From Sphingomonas radiodurans (GTDB lineage: Bacteria; Pseudomonadota; Alphaproteobacteria; Sphingomonadales; Sphingomonadaceae), in contig NZ_CP086594.1 in the NCBI RefSeq assembly GCF_020866845.1, positions 1,798,001-1,862,000 of the forward strand: 64,000 bases of DNA. Reading direction: 5' to 3'. How positions within the stretch are numbered: position 1 is the stretch's first letter; each line of letters opens with the position of its first letter. The position numbers and the translations under genes are program-made. This document shows positions 1 through 8,863 of this stretch, piece after piece. The notes beneath the pieces were generated by a model. It searched no databases. It saw nothing but the letters and a program-made list of their open reading frames with translations, and was not told the DNA's origin.

Positions 1-459
1 ATCTACGGCGTGCGCTACCCGGACGAAGCCAAGGCGCTGCTCGCCCGCTACGCCGCCAATTATCGCGGCTGGGCGCCCAACGCCCGCGCCCCCGAAATCT
101 TCGCGCGTCACCTCGCGACCGTCCACGTGCCGCGCCGCTACTATTCCACGATCCTCCCCGGCATCCCCACGATCCGCGTCTTCGAAGCGCTGGCGTGCGG
201 CATTCCGCTTGTCTCCGCCCCGTGGGACGACGCCGAGCATCTCTTCCGCCCGGGCGCGGACTATCTCGTCGCCACGAACGGCACGGAGATGACGCGCCAC
301 CTGCGCGCGCTGTGCAACGATCCCGACCTCCGTGCCGCGCTCGTCGCCGATGGCCTCGCCACGATCCACGCTCGGCACACCTGTGTCCACCGCGTCGACG
401 AGCTGCTCGCGATCGTCGCGACGCTCGCGCTGCCCACGCCCGCAAGGACAGTCGCATGA
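1..459 (+). CDS. CgeB-like glycosyltransferase, C-terminal part (cut by window start)
   Basis: Open from the first base in frame 1, so the gene begins upstream of the window; 152 residues are visible. The segment RVFEALACGIPLVSAPWDD is the typical C-terminal donor-binding region of GT-B glycosyltransferases of the CgeB (spore maturation protein) type, where a gene-end Arg/Phe-Glu-Ala...Gly-x-Pro stretch recurs. The same signature appears in the next two genes, so this is the first of three tandem paralogues. The stop codon overlaps the next start as ATGA, which points to translational coupling. The acceptor and donor sugar cannot be read from the sequence. Family assignment is fairly secure; the role in building a surface or secreted glycan is inferred from context. 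Confidence 0.75.
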   Translation: MYGVRYPDEAKALLARYAANYRGWAPNARAPEIFARHLATVHVPRRYYSTILPGIPTIRVFEALACGIPLVSAPWDDAEHLFRPGADYLVATNGTEMTRHLRALCNDPDLRAALVADGLATIHARHTCVHRVDELLAIVATLALPTPARTVA

Positions 460-1544
460 AGATCGCATTCTACGGCTCCAGCCTGCTTTCCTCCTACTGG
501 AACGGCGCCGCCACCTACTACCGCGGCATCCTGCGCGATCTCGCGGCGCGCGGCTACGACATCACCTTCTACGAGCCCGACGCGTTCGATCGGCAACAGC
601 ATCGCGACATCGATCCGCCTGAATGGGCACGCTCGGTCGTCTATCCCGCCACCGAAGCCGCGATGCGCGGCGTGCTGGCGGAGGCACGCGCGGCCGATAT
701 CGTCGTCAAGGCCAATGGCGTCGGCGTGTTCGATCGCGAACTGCTCGAAGGCGTGGTCGCGCACGCCCGTCCCGGCGCGCTGCGCATCTTCTGGGATGTC
801 GACGCCGCCGCCACGCTGGACGAGATGCGCGCCGATCCCGCGCATCCGGTGCGCGCCGCGCTGCCCGATATCGATATGGTGCTCACCTACGGCGGCGGCC
901 CGCCGGTGGTGAACGCTTATCGCGAGTTCGGCGCCGCAGTGTGCGTGCCGATCTACAATGCGCTCGATCCCACGACGCACTTCCCGGTCGATCCCGATCC
1001 GCGCTTCGCCTGCGATCTCGCCTTCCTTGGCAATCGCCTGCCCGATCGCGAAGCCCGCGTGGAGGAATTCTTCCTTCGGCCTGCGGCATCGCTCCCCGAA
1101 CGCCAGTTCCTGATCGGCGGCAATGGCTGGGAAACCAAGTCGATGCCCGACAACGTGCGCCACCGCGGCCACGTCTACACCGCCGAGCACAACGCCTTCA
1201 ATTGCACCCCCAAGGCCGTCCTCAACGTAGCGCGCGACAGCATGGCGCACGTCGGCTTCTCGCCCGCCACACGCGTCTTCGAGGCCGCTGGCGCCGCCGC
1301 CTGCCTGATCACGGACGCCTGGGAAGGGATCGAGCAGTTCCTCGAACCCGATGTCGAGGTGCTCGTGGCGCGCGACGGGCAGGATGTCGCCGATCACATG
1401 GCTGCGCTCACGCCCGAGCGGGCGACATCGATCGGCCGCGCCGCGCTCGCTCGTGTGCTCGCCGATCACACCTACACGCTGCGCGGCGCGCAGGTCGATC
1501 GCCTGTTCAAGGATCATGCGCAGCGCCAGCGGGAGGCCGCATGA
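456..1544 (+). CDS. CgeB-like glycosyltransferase (second of three)
   Basis: 362 residues from the ATG that overlaps the previous stop (ATGA). The same frame is open further upstream, but that region is the previous gene read out of frame. The N-terminus (MKIAFYGSSLLSSYWNGAA) resembles the first Rossmann strand and glycine-rich loop of GT-B enzymes. Near residues 270-300 come RVFEAAGAAACLITD and then DAWEGIEQFLEPD, the CgeB-type C-terminal nucleotide-sugar region. No signal peptide or membrane segment is seen, so it should act at the cytoplasmic face. The 4-bp overlaps on both sides imply an operon with the flanking paralogues. It is probably one of several sugar transfers onto a common acceptor; the sugars involved are unknown. 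Confidence 0.75.
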   Translation: MKIAFYGSSLLSSYWNGAATYYRGILRDLAARGYDITFYEPDAFDRQQHRDIDPPEWARSVVYPATEAAMRGVLAEARAADIVVKANGVGVFDRELLEGVVAHARPGALRIFWDVDAAATLDEMRADPAHPVRAALPDIDMVLTYGGGPPVVNAYREFGAAVCVPIYNALDPTTHFPVDPDPRFACDLAFLGNRLPDREARVEEFFLRPAASLPERQFLIGGNGWETKSMPDNVRHRGHVYTAEHNAFNCTPKAVLNVARDSMAHVGFSPATRVFEAAGAAACLITDAWEGIEQFLEPDVEVLVARDGQDVADHMAALTPERATSIGRAALARVLADHTYTLRGAQVDRLFKDHAQRQREAA

Positions 1545-2614
1545 AGCTCGTCGTCCTCGGGCTCAGCCTGTCGTCCGCCTGGGGCAACGGTCATGCGACC
1601 ACGTTCCGCGCGTTGCTGAAGGCGTTTGCCGCGCGCGGGCACGACATCCTATTCCTCGAACGCGACGTTCCCTGGTACGCGACGCAGCGCGACCTCGCCG
1701 ATCCGGCCTATTGCGAGCTCGCCTTCTACACCGATCTCACCGATCTCGCGCGCTGGACCGCCACGATCGCGCAGGCGGATGCCGTGATCGTCGGCTCCTA
1801 CGTGCCCGAAGGCGTCGCGGTCGGCCGTTTCGTGCAGAAGACCGCGCGCGGCGTCACCGCCTTCTACGATATCGACACGCCAGTCACGCTCGCGAAGCTC
1901 GCGCGCGGCGACTTCGAATATCTCTCGCCGCAGGGCATCCCCGGATACGACATCTATCTGTCGTTCACCGGCGGCCCGACGCTCGACCTGCTGGAGCAGC
2001 GCTACGGAGCGCCAGCCGCGCGCGCGCTCTACTGCTCGGTCGATTCGGCGCTCTACGCACCGACGGGTGAGCCCAAGCGCTGGGATCTGTCCTACCTCGG
2101 CACCTACAGCCCCGATCGCCAGCCGACGCTCGATCGCTTGCTGCTGGAGCCTGCCCGCGCATTGCCGCAGTACCGCTTCGTCGTCGCCGGGCCGCAATAT
2201 CCCGCCGACATCGCCTGGCCCACCAATGTCGAGCGGATCGAGCATCTGCCGCCCGCCGAGCACGCCGCTTTCTACTCCGCCTCGCGCTTCACGCTGAACG
2301 TGACTCGCGCGGACATGATCGCCGCCGGCTGGTCGCCGTCGGTGCGGCTGTTCGAGGCCGGCGCGTGCGGCACGCCGATCGTGTCGGACGCGTGGGAAGG
2401 CCTCGATCAGCTGTTCGCGCCCGATCGCGAAATCCTGATCGCGCACGATACTGCCACCGTCATCGCTGCGCTCACCGGCGCGGACGCGACCGCGATGGGG
2501 GAGGGCGCGCGCGCCCGCGTGCTCGGCGCGCATACCGCGGCGCACCGCGCGGCCGAACTCGACGCGCATCTCGCCGAAGCCGCTGCGGCGCGCCGGCTGG
2601 CGGGTGCGGCATGA
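1541..2614 (+). CDS. CgeB-like glycosyltransferase (third of three)
   Basis: 357 residues, starting at an ATG that overlaps the stop of the preceding paralogue. The start MKLVVLGLSLSSAWGNGHA is closely parallel to the preceding protein, and the C-terminal block RLFEAGACGTPIVSD followed by AWEGLDQLFAPD is the same GT-B/CgeB signature. Length and architecture match its neighbour, so the two are likely duplicates that diverged. No export signal is visible. It overlaps or nearly overlaps the epimerase gene downstream, which links glycosyl transfer with production of a nucleotide sugar. Substrate unknown. Confidence 0.75.
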   Translation: MKLVVLGLSLSSAWGNGHATTFRALLKAFAARGHDILFLERDVPWYATQRDLADPAYCELAFYTDLTDLARWTATIAQADAVIVGSYVPEGVAVGRFVQKTARGVTAFYDIDTPVTLAKLARGDFEYLSPQGIPGYDIYLSFTGGPTLDLLEQRYGAPAARALYCSVDSALYAPTGEPKRWDLSYLGTYSPDRQPTLDRLLLEPARALPQYRFVVAGPQYPADIAWPTNVERIEHLPPAEHAAFYSASRFTLNVTRADMIAAGWSPSVRLFEAGACGTPIVSDAWEGLDQLFAPDREILIAHDTATVIAALTGADATAMGEGARARVLGAHTAAHRAAELDAHLAEAAAARRLAGAA

Positions 2615-2643
2615 CCGACGATCCGCCTTTCAAGGAACAGCGA

Positions 2644-3651
2644 ATGAGTGATGTGACGCGTAATGTCGCGCTGGTCGCCGGAGGCGCCGGCTTCATCGGC
2701 TCGCATCTGTGCCGGGCGCTGCTGGAGCGCGGCCACGAGGTGATCTGCCTCGACAATCTGCAGACCGCGCGGCCGTCCAACCTGCGCGGGCTCGAACAAC
2801 TGCCCGGCTTCCACTTCGTCGAGGCGGACGTGGTGAATCCGCTGCCCGCCGGGGTCACGGCGCGCGCCGCGCGGATCTCGCGCGTCTACAACCTCGCCTG
2901 CGCCGCCTCGCCGCCGCATTATCAGGCCGATCCCGAACACACGATGCTCACCAACGTGATCGGCACGCACCATCTGCTGCGGCTCGCCGAACAGACCGGC
3001 GCGCGCTTCCTGCTCACCTCCACCAGCGAGGTCTATGGCGATCCTGAAATGCACCCGCAGCAGGAGGAATATCGCGGCTCGGTCAACTGCACCGGCCCGC
3101 GCGCCTGCTACGACGAAGGCAAGCGCGCCGCCGAGGCGCTGACGTTCGATTACGCTCGTCTCGGGCGCGCGGAAGTACGCGTCGCGCGCATCTTCAACAC
3201 CTATGGCCCCAACATGGACCCGGAGGATGGCCGCGTCGTCAGCAACCTCATCTGCCAGGCGCTGGCCGGCGGCGACATCACGATCCACGGCGATGGCACG
3301 CAGACGCGCAGCTTCTGCTACGTCAGCGACATGGTCGATGGGCTGATCCGCCTCATGGAAAGTGACATCGACGGGCTGGAGCCGGTCAACCTCGGCAACC
3401 CGATCGAGCTTACCGTCAACGAGCTGCTCGAACGCATCCGGAGCATCGTCGCCACGCACGGCCATGTCGTCCACTTGCCACTGCCGCAGGACGATCCGCG
3501 CCGCCGCCGGCCAGACATCAGCCGCGCCGCCGCGATGCTTGGCTGGGCGCCGACGGTGCAAGTCGATTTCGGGCTCGCGCGCACCGCCGAATGGTTCGCC
3601 GGCGAAATCGGCGTCGATTCGCCGCTGCGCCTGTCGGAAGCGGCGGAATAA
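2644..3651 (+). CDS. NAD-dependent sugar-nucleotide epimerase/decarboxylase (UDP-glucuronate decarboxylase-like)
   Basis: 335 residues of the extended short-chain dehydrogenase family. The NAD-binding motif GGAGFIGSH lies near residue 15, the Ser/Thr of TSTSEVYG follows, and the catalytic Tyr-x3-Lys sits in ACYDEGKRAAE, a context typical of UDP-glucuronic acid decarboxylases (UXS) and related dTDP-glucose dehydratases. I chose ATG 2644 because AAGGA lies a few bases upstream and the Rossmann fold starts directly after it. An ATG at 2611 overlapping the previous stop would add 11 residues. Its likely job is to convert UDP-glucuronate to UDP-xylose or a related sugar for the upstream transferases; exact chemistry is inferred. 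Confidence 0.8.
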   Translation: MSDVTRNVALVAGGAGFIGSHLCRALLERGHEVICLDNLQTARPSNLRGLEQLPGFHFVEADVVNPLPAGVTARAARISRVYNLACAASPPHYQADPEHTMLTNVIGTHHLLRLAEQTGARFLLTSTSEVYGDPEMHPQQEEYRGSVNCTGPRACYDEGKRAAEALTFDYARLGRAEVRVARIFNTYGPNMDPEDGRVVSNLICQALAGGDITIHGDGTQTRSFCYVSDMVDGLIRLMESDIDGLEPVNLGNPIELTVNELLERIRSIVATHGHVVHLPLPQDDPRRRRPDISRAAAMLGWAPTVQVDFGLARTAEWFAGEIGVDSPLRLSEAAE

Positions 3652-3667
3652 GGTGACGGCCGAGACC

Positions 3668-4627
3668 ATGATGCGCGCCGCGCAACTCGCCGCGCCCGGC
3701 GACATGCGGATCGTCGCCGCCGCGCTGCCGCAGCCCTGCGACGGCGAAGTCCGGATCAGGCTCGAAGGCTGCGGCGTCTGCGCCTCGAACCTCGAGCCAT
3801 GGGCTGGCCTCGAATGGTTAACCTACCCCGGCGACGTCGGCGGCCTTGGCCATGAGGGCTGGGGCATCATCGACGCGCTCGGCGCCGCCGTCACGGATCT
3901 CGCGATCGGAGACCGCGTCGCGACGCTCTCGGGCCGCAGCTTCGCCGAGTACGATCTCGCGCGCGCCGACGCGGTGGTGAAGCTCCCGCCCGCGCTCGCC
4001 GGCAAGCCGTTCCCCGGCGAACCCCTCGGCTGCGCCTTCAACATCTTCCGCCGCAGCGATATCGCTCCCGGCCAGCGAGTAGCGATCATCGGCATCGGTT
4101 TCATCGGCGCAGTGCTGACGAAGCTCGCCAGCGACGCCGGCGCACACGTCATCGCCATCTCGCGCCGCCGCTCCTCGCTCGATCTCGCGACCGCGTTCGG
4201 CGCCGCCGAGACAATCGTGATGGACGATCACTGGGCGATCATCGAGCGCGTCAAGCAACTCACCGACGGCGCGCTGTGCGATCGCGTGATCGAAGCCGTC
4301 GGCAAGCAATGGCCGCTCGATCTCGCCGGCGAGCTGGTGCGCGAAGGCGGCCGGCTGGTGATCGCCGGCTACCATCAGGATGGCCCCCGCCAAGTGAACA
4401 TGCAGGCGTGGAACTGGAAGGGGATCGACGTCATCAACGCACACGAACGCGATCCCGCCATTTGCCTGCGCGGCCTGCGCGAAGCGGTCGACGCGGTGGC
4501 ATCCGGCCGGATCGACCCGACGCCGCTGTACACGCACGTCTATCCGCTCGACCGCGTCGGCGAGGCGCTCGATGCGACGCGCGACAAGCCCGGCGGCTTC
4601 GTGAAGGCGCTGGTGACCTATGATTGA
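3668..4627 (+). CDS. Medium-chain (zinc-type) alcohol dehydrogenase-like oxidoreductase
   Basis: 319 residues of the MDR superfamily. The N-terminal GroES-like part carries GCGVCASNLEPW and GGLGHEGWGIID, matching the catalytic Cys and the GHE segment. The Rossmann loop GIGFIGAV follows near residue 140. The four-cysteine structural-zinc loop of classical alcohol dehydrogenases is not seen, as in shorter sugar or polyol dehydrogenase relatives. The ATG at 3668 gives a normal N-terminus; an in-frame GTG at 3653 and an ATG at 3671 are alternatives. The gene overlaps the next by 8 bp. With the epimerase and the Gfo/Idh enzyme it probably oxidises a sugar or cyclitol hydroxyl; the substrate is unknown. 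Confidence 0.75.
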   Translation: MMRAAQLAAPGDMRIVAAALPQPCDGEVRIRLEGCGVCASNLEPWAGLEWLTYPGDVGGLGHEGWGIIDALGAAVTDLAIGDRVATLSGRSFAEYDLARADAVVKLPPALAGKPFPGEPLGCAFNIFRRSDIAPGQRVAIIGIGFIGAVLTKLASDAGAHVIAISRRRSSLDLATAFGAAETIVMDDHWAIIERVKQLTDGALCDRVIEAVGKQWPLDLAGELVREGGRLVIAGYHQDGPRQVNMQAWNWKGIDVINAHERDPAICLRGLREAVDAVASGRIDPTPLYTHVYPLDRVGEALDATRDKPGGFVKALVTYD

Positions 4628-5621
4628 GGCGGCCCGCCCGCCGCGCGTCGGCTTCCTCGGCGTCGGCTGGATCGGCCGCCACCGCATGGCCGCAATTGCC
4701 GACACCGGTTTGATAGAGGTCGCCGCGATCAGCGATCCCTCGCCGGAGATGCAGCGTGAAGCCGCCGCGCTCGCCCCCGCCGCCATCATCTGCGAGTCGC
4801 TCGACGATCTGCTCGCGCACGATCTCGACGGCCTCGTCATCGCCACGCCCAGCGCGCTGCATGCCGAGCAATCGATCCGCGCGCTGCACGCCGGCGTCGC
4901 CGTCTTCTGCCAGAAGCCGCTCGGCCGCACCGCACGCGAAGTGCGCGCGGTGGTAGACGCCGGGCGCACCGCCGATCGGCTCCTCGCGGTCGACCTGTCC
5001 TATCGATTCACCGCCGGCATGGCGCGGATCGCCGATCTGGTGCGCAGCGGCGCGCTGGGCCGCGTCCATGCGATCGACCTGACGTTCCACAACGCCTACG
5101 GCCCCGACAAGCCGTGGTTCTACGATCGCGCGCTCTCGGGCGGCGGATGCGTGATGGACCTCGGCGTCCACCTCGTCGATCTCGCCTTGTGGGCGATGGA
5201 TTTCCCCGCGCTCCGCGGCCCCGTCACTGCGTCGCTCACCGCCGACGGCGCGCCGATCGCAGACGGGACAGCGGTGGAGGACTTCGCCGTCGCCAGCTTC
5301 GCGCTCGAAGACGGCCCCGTCGTTCGCCTCGCGTGCTCCTGGCGGCTGCACGCCGGCCGCGAGGCCGACATTGCCGCGATCTTCTACGGCACAGACGGCG
5401 GCGCCGCGCTCCGCAACGTCGACGGCTCGTTCTACGATTTCACCGCCGAGCTTTACCGCGGCACCAGCACCGAAACGCTGACCAGCCCGCCCGACGACTG
5501 GGGCGGTCGCGCCGCCGCCGATTGGGCGACGCGGCTCGCCGCCGGCGCGCGCTTCGATCCGGCCGCCGAGCGCCTCGTCGACGTGGCGCACGTGCTCGAC
5601 CGGATCTACGCCGCCGCTTAA
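4620..5621 (+). CDS. Gfo/Idh/MocA family oxidoreductase
   Basis: 333 residues. The N-terminal NAD(P)-binding fold shows VGFLGVGWIGRHRM, and the family hallmark Glu/Gln-Lys-Pro appears as FCQKPLGRTAREV near residue 100, where Lys is the usual catalytic residue. The C-terminal alpha/beta domain includes GGGCVMDLGVHLVDLALW, typical of the family. Substrates of relatives are sugars, nucleotide sugars and inositols. It overlaps the dehydrogenase gene by 8 bp, so it is the last member of the left-hand glycan operon, and it meets the DUF885 gene tail to tail only 11 bp away. A partner role in sugar oxidation or reduction is inferred. Confidence 0.8.
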   Translation: MIEAARPPRVGFLGVGWIGRHRMAAIADTGLIEVAAISDPSPEMQREAAALAPAAIICESLDDLLAHDLDGLVIATPSALHAEQSIRALHAGVAVFCQKPLGRTAREVRAVVDAGRTADRLLAVDLSYRFTAGMARIADLVRSGALGRVHAIDLTFHNAYGPDKPWFYDRALSGGGCVMDLGVHLVDLALWAMDFPALRGPVTASLTADGAPIADGTAVEDFAVASFALEDGPVVRLACSWRLHAGREADIAAIFYGTDGGAALRNVDGSFYDFTAELYRGTSTETLTSPPDDWGGRAAADWATRLAAGARFDPAAERLVDVAHVLDRIYAAA

Positions 5622-5632
5622 GCGGTCACCCG

Positions 5633-7447
5633 TCAGCCGGCGCGCCGCGTCGCGATGTAGCGGTTAACCTGCTCCTCCAGCACGTCGAGCGGCAGCGCGC
5701 CTTGGCTCAGCACCGCCTCGTGGAAATCGCGAATGTCGAACCGCTGCCCGAGCTCACGCTCCGCGCGCTTGCGCAGCTCCGCGATCCGCAGCTGGCCAAC
5801 CATGTAGCTCGTCGCCTGCCCCGGCCAGTTGAAGTAGCGGTCCACCTCGCGCGCGATGTCGGTATCCGACACCGAGCTGTTGCCCTTGAAATAGGTGATC
5901 GCCTGCTCGCGCGTCCACCGCTTGGAATGGATCCCCGTGTCGAGCACTAGCCGGATCGCACGCCACACCTGCAACGACAGCATACCGAACCGCGCATAGG
6001 GATCCTTGTACACCCCCATTTCGTTCGCCAGCCGCTCCGAATACAGGCCCCAGCCCTCCATGAACGCGCCATAGCCGCCGAACCGGCGGAACTTGGGAAT
6101 GCCGACCAGTTCCTGCTGGCGCGCAATCTGGAAGTGATGCCCGGGCGCGCCCTCGTGCGCCGCGATCCCCGCCACTTGCACCTTCTGCGTCTGGTTCATG
6201 TCGACCAGATTGACGTAATAGATGCCGGGCCGCGTCCCGTCTGCCGAGGGCGGATTGTAAAAGGCGGTCGATGCCGTGCCCTCGCGCCACTTTTCCACCG
6301 CGCGCACTTCCAGCGGCGCCTTTGGCAGCACGCGGAAGTATTGCGGCGCCGCCGCCATCACCGATGCGACCACTGCCCGCGCATCGCGCAGATACGCCTC
6401 GCGGCCGGCCGCATCGTTCGGATATTTGAACTTGGGATCGGTGCGGATCGAATCGAAGAACTGCTCGAGCGTCCCCTTGAAGCCCACCTCGCGCTTGATC
6501 GCCTCCATCTCCTGCCGGATCGCGGCCACTTGTTGCAGGCCCAGCGTATGGATCTGGTCGGCGGTCAGGTTCGTGGTGGTCGAGCTCTTCAAGCGATCGG
6601 CGTAATAAGCTGCGCCATCGGGCAGGTTCCACGCGCCGAAATTGCCCTTCGACTTCGGCTCGATCTCGTCGAGCGCCACGAACAGCAGATCATAGCCGCG
6701 CTTGAACGGCCCGGTCAGCGCAGCGGTCGCGTCGGCCAGCAACTTGGTCTTCGTCGCCGCCGGCGAATCGAGCGCGGTCACTTTCTTGCGGAAGTCCGCC
6801 AGCAGCGTCGAATCCGGCCCGCCATCGAACGGTGCGCCGGTGACCACCTTGCGTGCATCGGCGCGCGCTGGGGCGAAGTTGACCTTGTTGGGCACGACGC
6901 CCGCGGCGGCCTGCTCGCGCATCGTCGCGGTCACTTCGCGCATCACGCGTTCGGCCTCGCGCAGCCGCGCGATATAGGCCTCGGCGTCGGCAACGGTGTC
7001 GACCTTGTGGTTGTTGATCAGCAGCACCGGAATGTCGCCCGCCGGGCTGCCGTTGGTCGAAACCGGGAAGCGCAGCTTGCGGAACTGGAAGGTCTCGCGC
7101 CCGCGCTCCACCTCATATTCGAACAGCCGATAGCTGACCCGGGCATTCTCGCTCAGCTGCTCGGGGCGGAACCGCGCGCGCATGTCCGTCAGCTGCCGCT
7201 CCGCGAGCGCCTTGGATCGCACCGCCGCTGCATCGGAATAATCGTCGAGGCGGTTGTTGTCGGTCTTGAAGCCGAGCTGGGTCTGCGATTCCGGGCTTAG
7301 TGCGACTTGCTCGTCGAACGCTGCGTCGAGAAATGTCAGCAGCGCGGCGTCCTGCACGCCGGCCGGGGCCGCTTGAACCGGGGCGGGGGCGCTCGCCTGA
7401 ATGAGCGGCATGATCGGCAGCAGCAGTAGCGGTACGACGAAACGCAT
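5633..7447 (-). CDS. Exported DUF885 family hydrolase (putative metallopeptidase)
   Basis: 604 residues. The first about 25 residues form a signal peptide (MRFVVPLLLLPIMPLIQASA), so the protein is periplasmic or secreted. The family-defining zinc-site-like motif is H431-E-G-A-P-G-H-H438 (AAHEGAPGHHFQ), a long-helix HExxxHH arrangement as in DUF885 proteins, which are distantly related to M2/M32-like zincins. Overall length fits the family. It is separated by 72 bp from the antiporter gene upstream on the same strand and converges on the Gfo/Idh gene. The family is probably peptidolytic; no substrate can be named. Confidence 0.85.
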   Translation of the reverse strand: MRFVVPLLLLPIMPLIQASAPAPVQAAPAGVQDAALLTFLDAAFDEQVALSPESQTQLGFKTDNNRLDDYSDAAAVRSKALAERQLTDMRARFRPEQLSENARVSYRLFEYEVERGRETFQFRKLRFPVSTNGSPAGDIPVLLINNHKVDTVADAEAYIARLREAERVMREVTATMREQAAAGVVPNKVNFAPARADARKVVTGAPFDGGPDSTLLADFRKKVTALDSPAATKTKLLADATAALTGPFKRGYDLLFVALDEIEPKSKGNFGAWNLPDGAAYYADRLKSSTTTNLTADQIHTLGLQQVAAIRQEMEAIKREVGFKGTLEQFFDSIRTDPKFKYPNDAAGREAYLRDARAVVASVMAAAPQYFRVLPKAPLEVRAVEKWREGTASTAFYNPPSADGTRPGIYYVNLVDMNQTQKVQVAGIAAHEGAPGHHFQIARQQELVGIPKFRRFGGYGAFMEGWGLYSERLANEMGVYKDPYARFGMLSLQVWRAIRLVLDTGIHSKRWTREQAITYFKGNSSVSDTDIAREVDRYFNWPGQATSYMVGQLRIAELRKRAERELGQRFDIRDFHEAVLSQGALPLDVLEEQVNRYIATRRAG

Positions 7448-7519
7448 GGAAATCTCCGATAGGATGCGCGCTTCTCGCCTGCAGCTCCGATCAGTGCAAC
7501 CACCGGATACGGCAGTACT

Positions 7520-8836
7520 TCATCGTGGATCGAGCACCGATCCTTCCTGCTCGCCGGTCGGTTCGGCCGGAGCGTCGGGATCGCGCCCGGATTCACGATC
7601 AAGCCACCGCATAACCGGCGTCACTGTCAGTCCGTGCAGCAGGATCGAGAACAGCACGATCAGCCCGACAAGCCCCCAGAGTCGCTCGGGCACCGGTATG
7701 TCCATGTGGTTGATGCCATAGGAAAGATAATAGAGCGAGCCGACGCCGCGGATGCCAAAGAAGGCTAATGTCATCTTCTCGCCGCCTCCTGCGGGATACC
7801 CGATCAGGCCAATCCAGCCGGCTAGCGGGCGGATGACGAGCAGGACGACCGCCGCCACCACCGCGTCGACCCATGTCACCGACGCCAGCAGGCCAGTCAC
7901 CAGCGCGCCGCCGAACAGGAGCAGCAGCGCCATCATCACCAGCCGCTCGATTTGATCGGTCAGCGCATGCATCTCGCGCTGGAACTCGTGATCGCGATGC
8001 GTGTGGCGAATGGTCAGTGCGGTGACGAACACGGCGAGAAAGCCGTACACATGGACCATCTCTGAGAGACCATACGAAATGAACGTCGCCGAAAGTGCGA
8101 TCAATCCGTCGCCGGTCTTCGCCAGCTTCGTCTCGGCGGGCACGTGAAAGGTCAACCAGCCGAAGGCACGTCCGATCAACCACCCTCCCAAGATCCCGCC
8201 CGCAATCTCCCACGCCACATTGTACGTCAGCCATTCGCCCAGCCACGGTTCACCCGTTGCGGCGCTCGCCCCCAGCAGGATCGCGAGATGGACGAACGGG
8301 AATGCCGCGCCGTCGTTGAGCCCGGCCTCGGATGTCAGGCCGAAGCGCACCTCGTCTTCCTCACCGGTCTTTGGCGGGCCGACCTGAACGTCGGCCGCGA
8401 GAACGGGGTCGGTCGGTGCCAGGCTCGCCCCGAGCAACAGCGCGATCGCGAGCGGCAACCCGAGCGCCCAGCTTGCAAGGCCAGTGATCGCCAGGATCGA
8501 CAGTGGCATCGTGATCGCGATCAGTCGCCACGTCACGGACCAGCGGCGCCAGCCGAACACGCGATCGATCTTCAGCCCCGCGCCCATCAGCGAGATGATC
8601 ACGATCAGCTCGGTGAATCGTTCGGTGATCTCGGGGTAATCGACCGGCAGCGGGTCGAGCGGAACTTGCGGCAGCAGGAACACGCCAGCGCCGATGCCGA
8701 TGCACACGATCGGCAGTGACAGCGGCAGCCGCTTGAGCGCGAGCGGCAGCCAAGCGACGAGCGCGATGAGCAGGCCTGCACCGGTCAGGATCAGGATATA
8801 CGGATCGGGCGCCCACTCTGACAGCAGTTCGGTCAT
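7520..8836 (-). CDS. Cation:proton antiporter (CPA1/NhaP-like)
   Basis: 438 residues, highly hydrophobic with about 12 predicted membrane spans. Motifs typical of Na+/H+ exchangers are visible: ASLAPTDPVLAADVQVG (the Asp-Pro segment) and SEAGLNDGAAFP (the Asn-Asp pair that binds the ion). A short cytosolic tail ends the protein. I prefer ATG 8836 because GGAG lies about 10 bases upstream; an ATG at 8854 would add six residues but has no visible Shine-Dalgarno sequence. It should exchange Na+ or K+ for H+ across the inner membrane. The BrkB gene lies just upstream with 27 bp between them, so co-transcription is likely. Confidence 0.85.
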   Translation of the reverse strand: MTELLSEWAPDPYILILTGAGLLIALVAWLPLALKRLPLSLPIVCIGIGAGVFLLPQVPLDPLPVDYPEITERFTELIVIISLMGAGLKIDRVFGWRRWSVTWRLIAITMPLSILAITGLASWALGLPLAIALLLGASLAPTDPVLAADVQVGPPKTGEEDEVRFGLTSEAGLNDGAAFPFVHLAILLGASAATGEPWLGEWLTYNVAWEIAGGILGGWLIGRAFGWLTFHVPAETKLAKTGDGLIALSATFISYGLSEMVHVYGFLAVFVTALTIRHTHRDHEFQREMHALTDQIERLVMMALLLLFGGALVTGLLASVTWVDAVVAAVVLLVIRPLAGWIGLIGYPAGGGEKMTLAFFGIRGVGSLYYLSYGINHMDIPVPERLWGLVGLIVLFSILLHGLTVTPVMRWLDRESGRDPDAPAEPTGEQEGSVLDPR

Positions 8837-8863
8837 TTGCGCCGTACTCCGCACATTGGCGCG

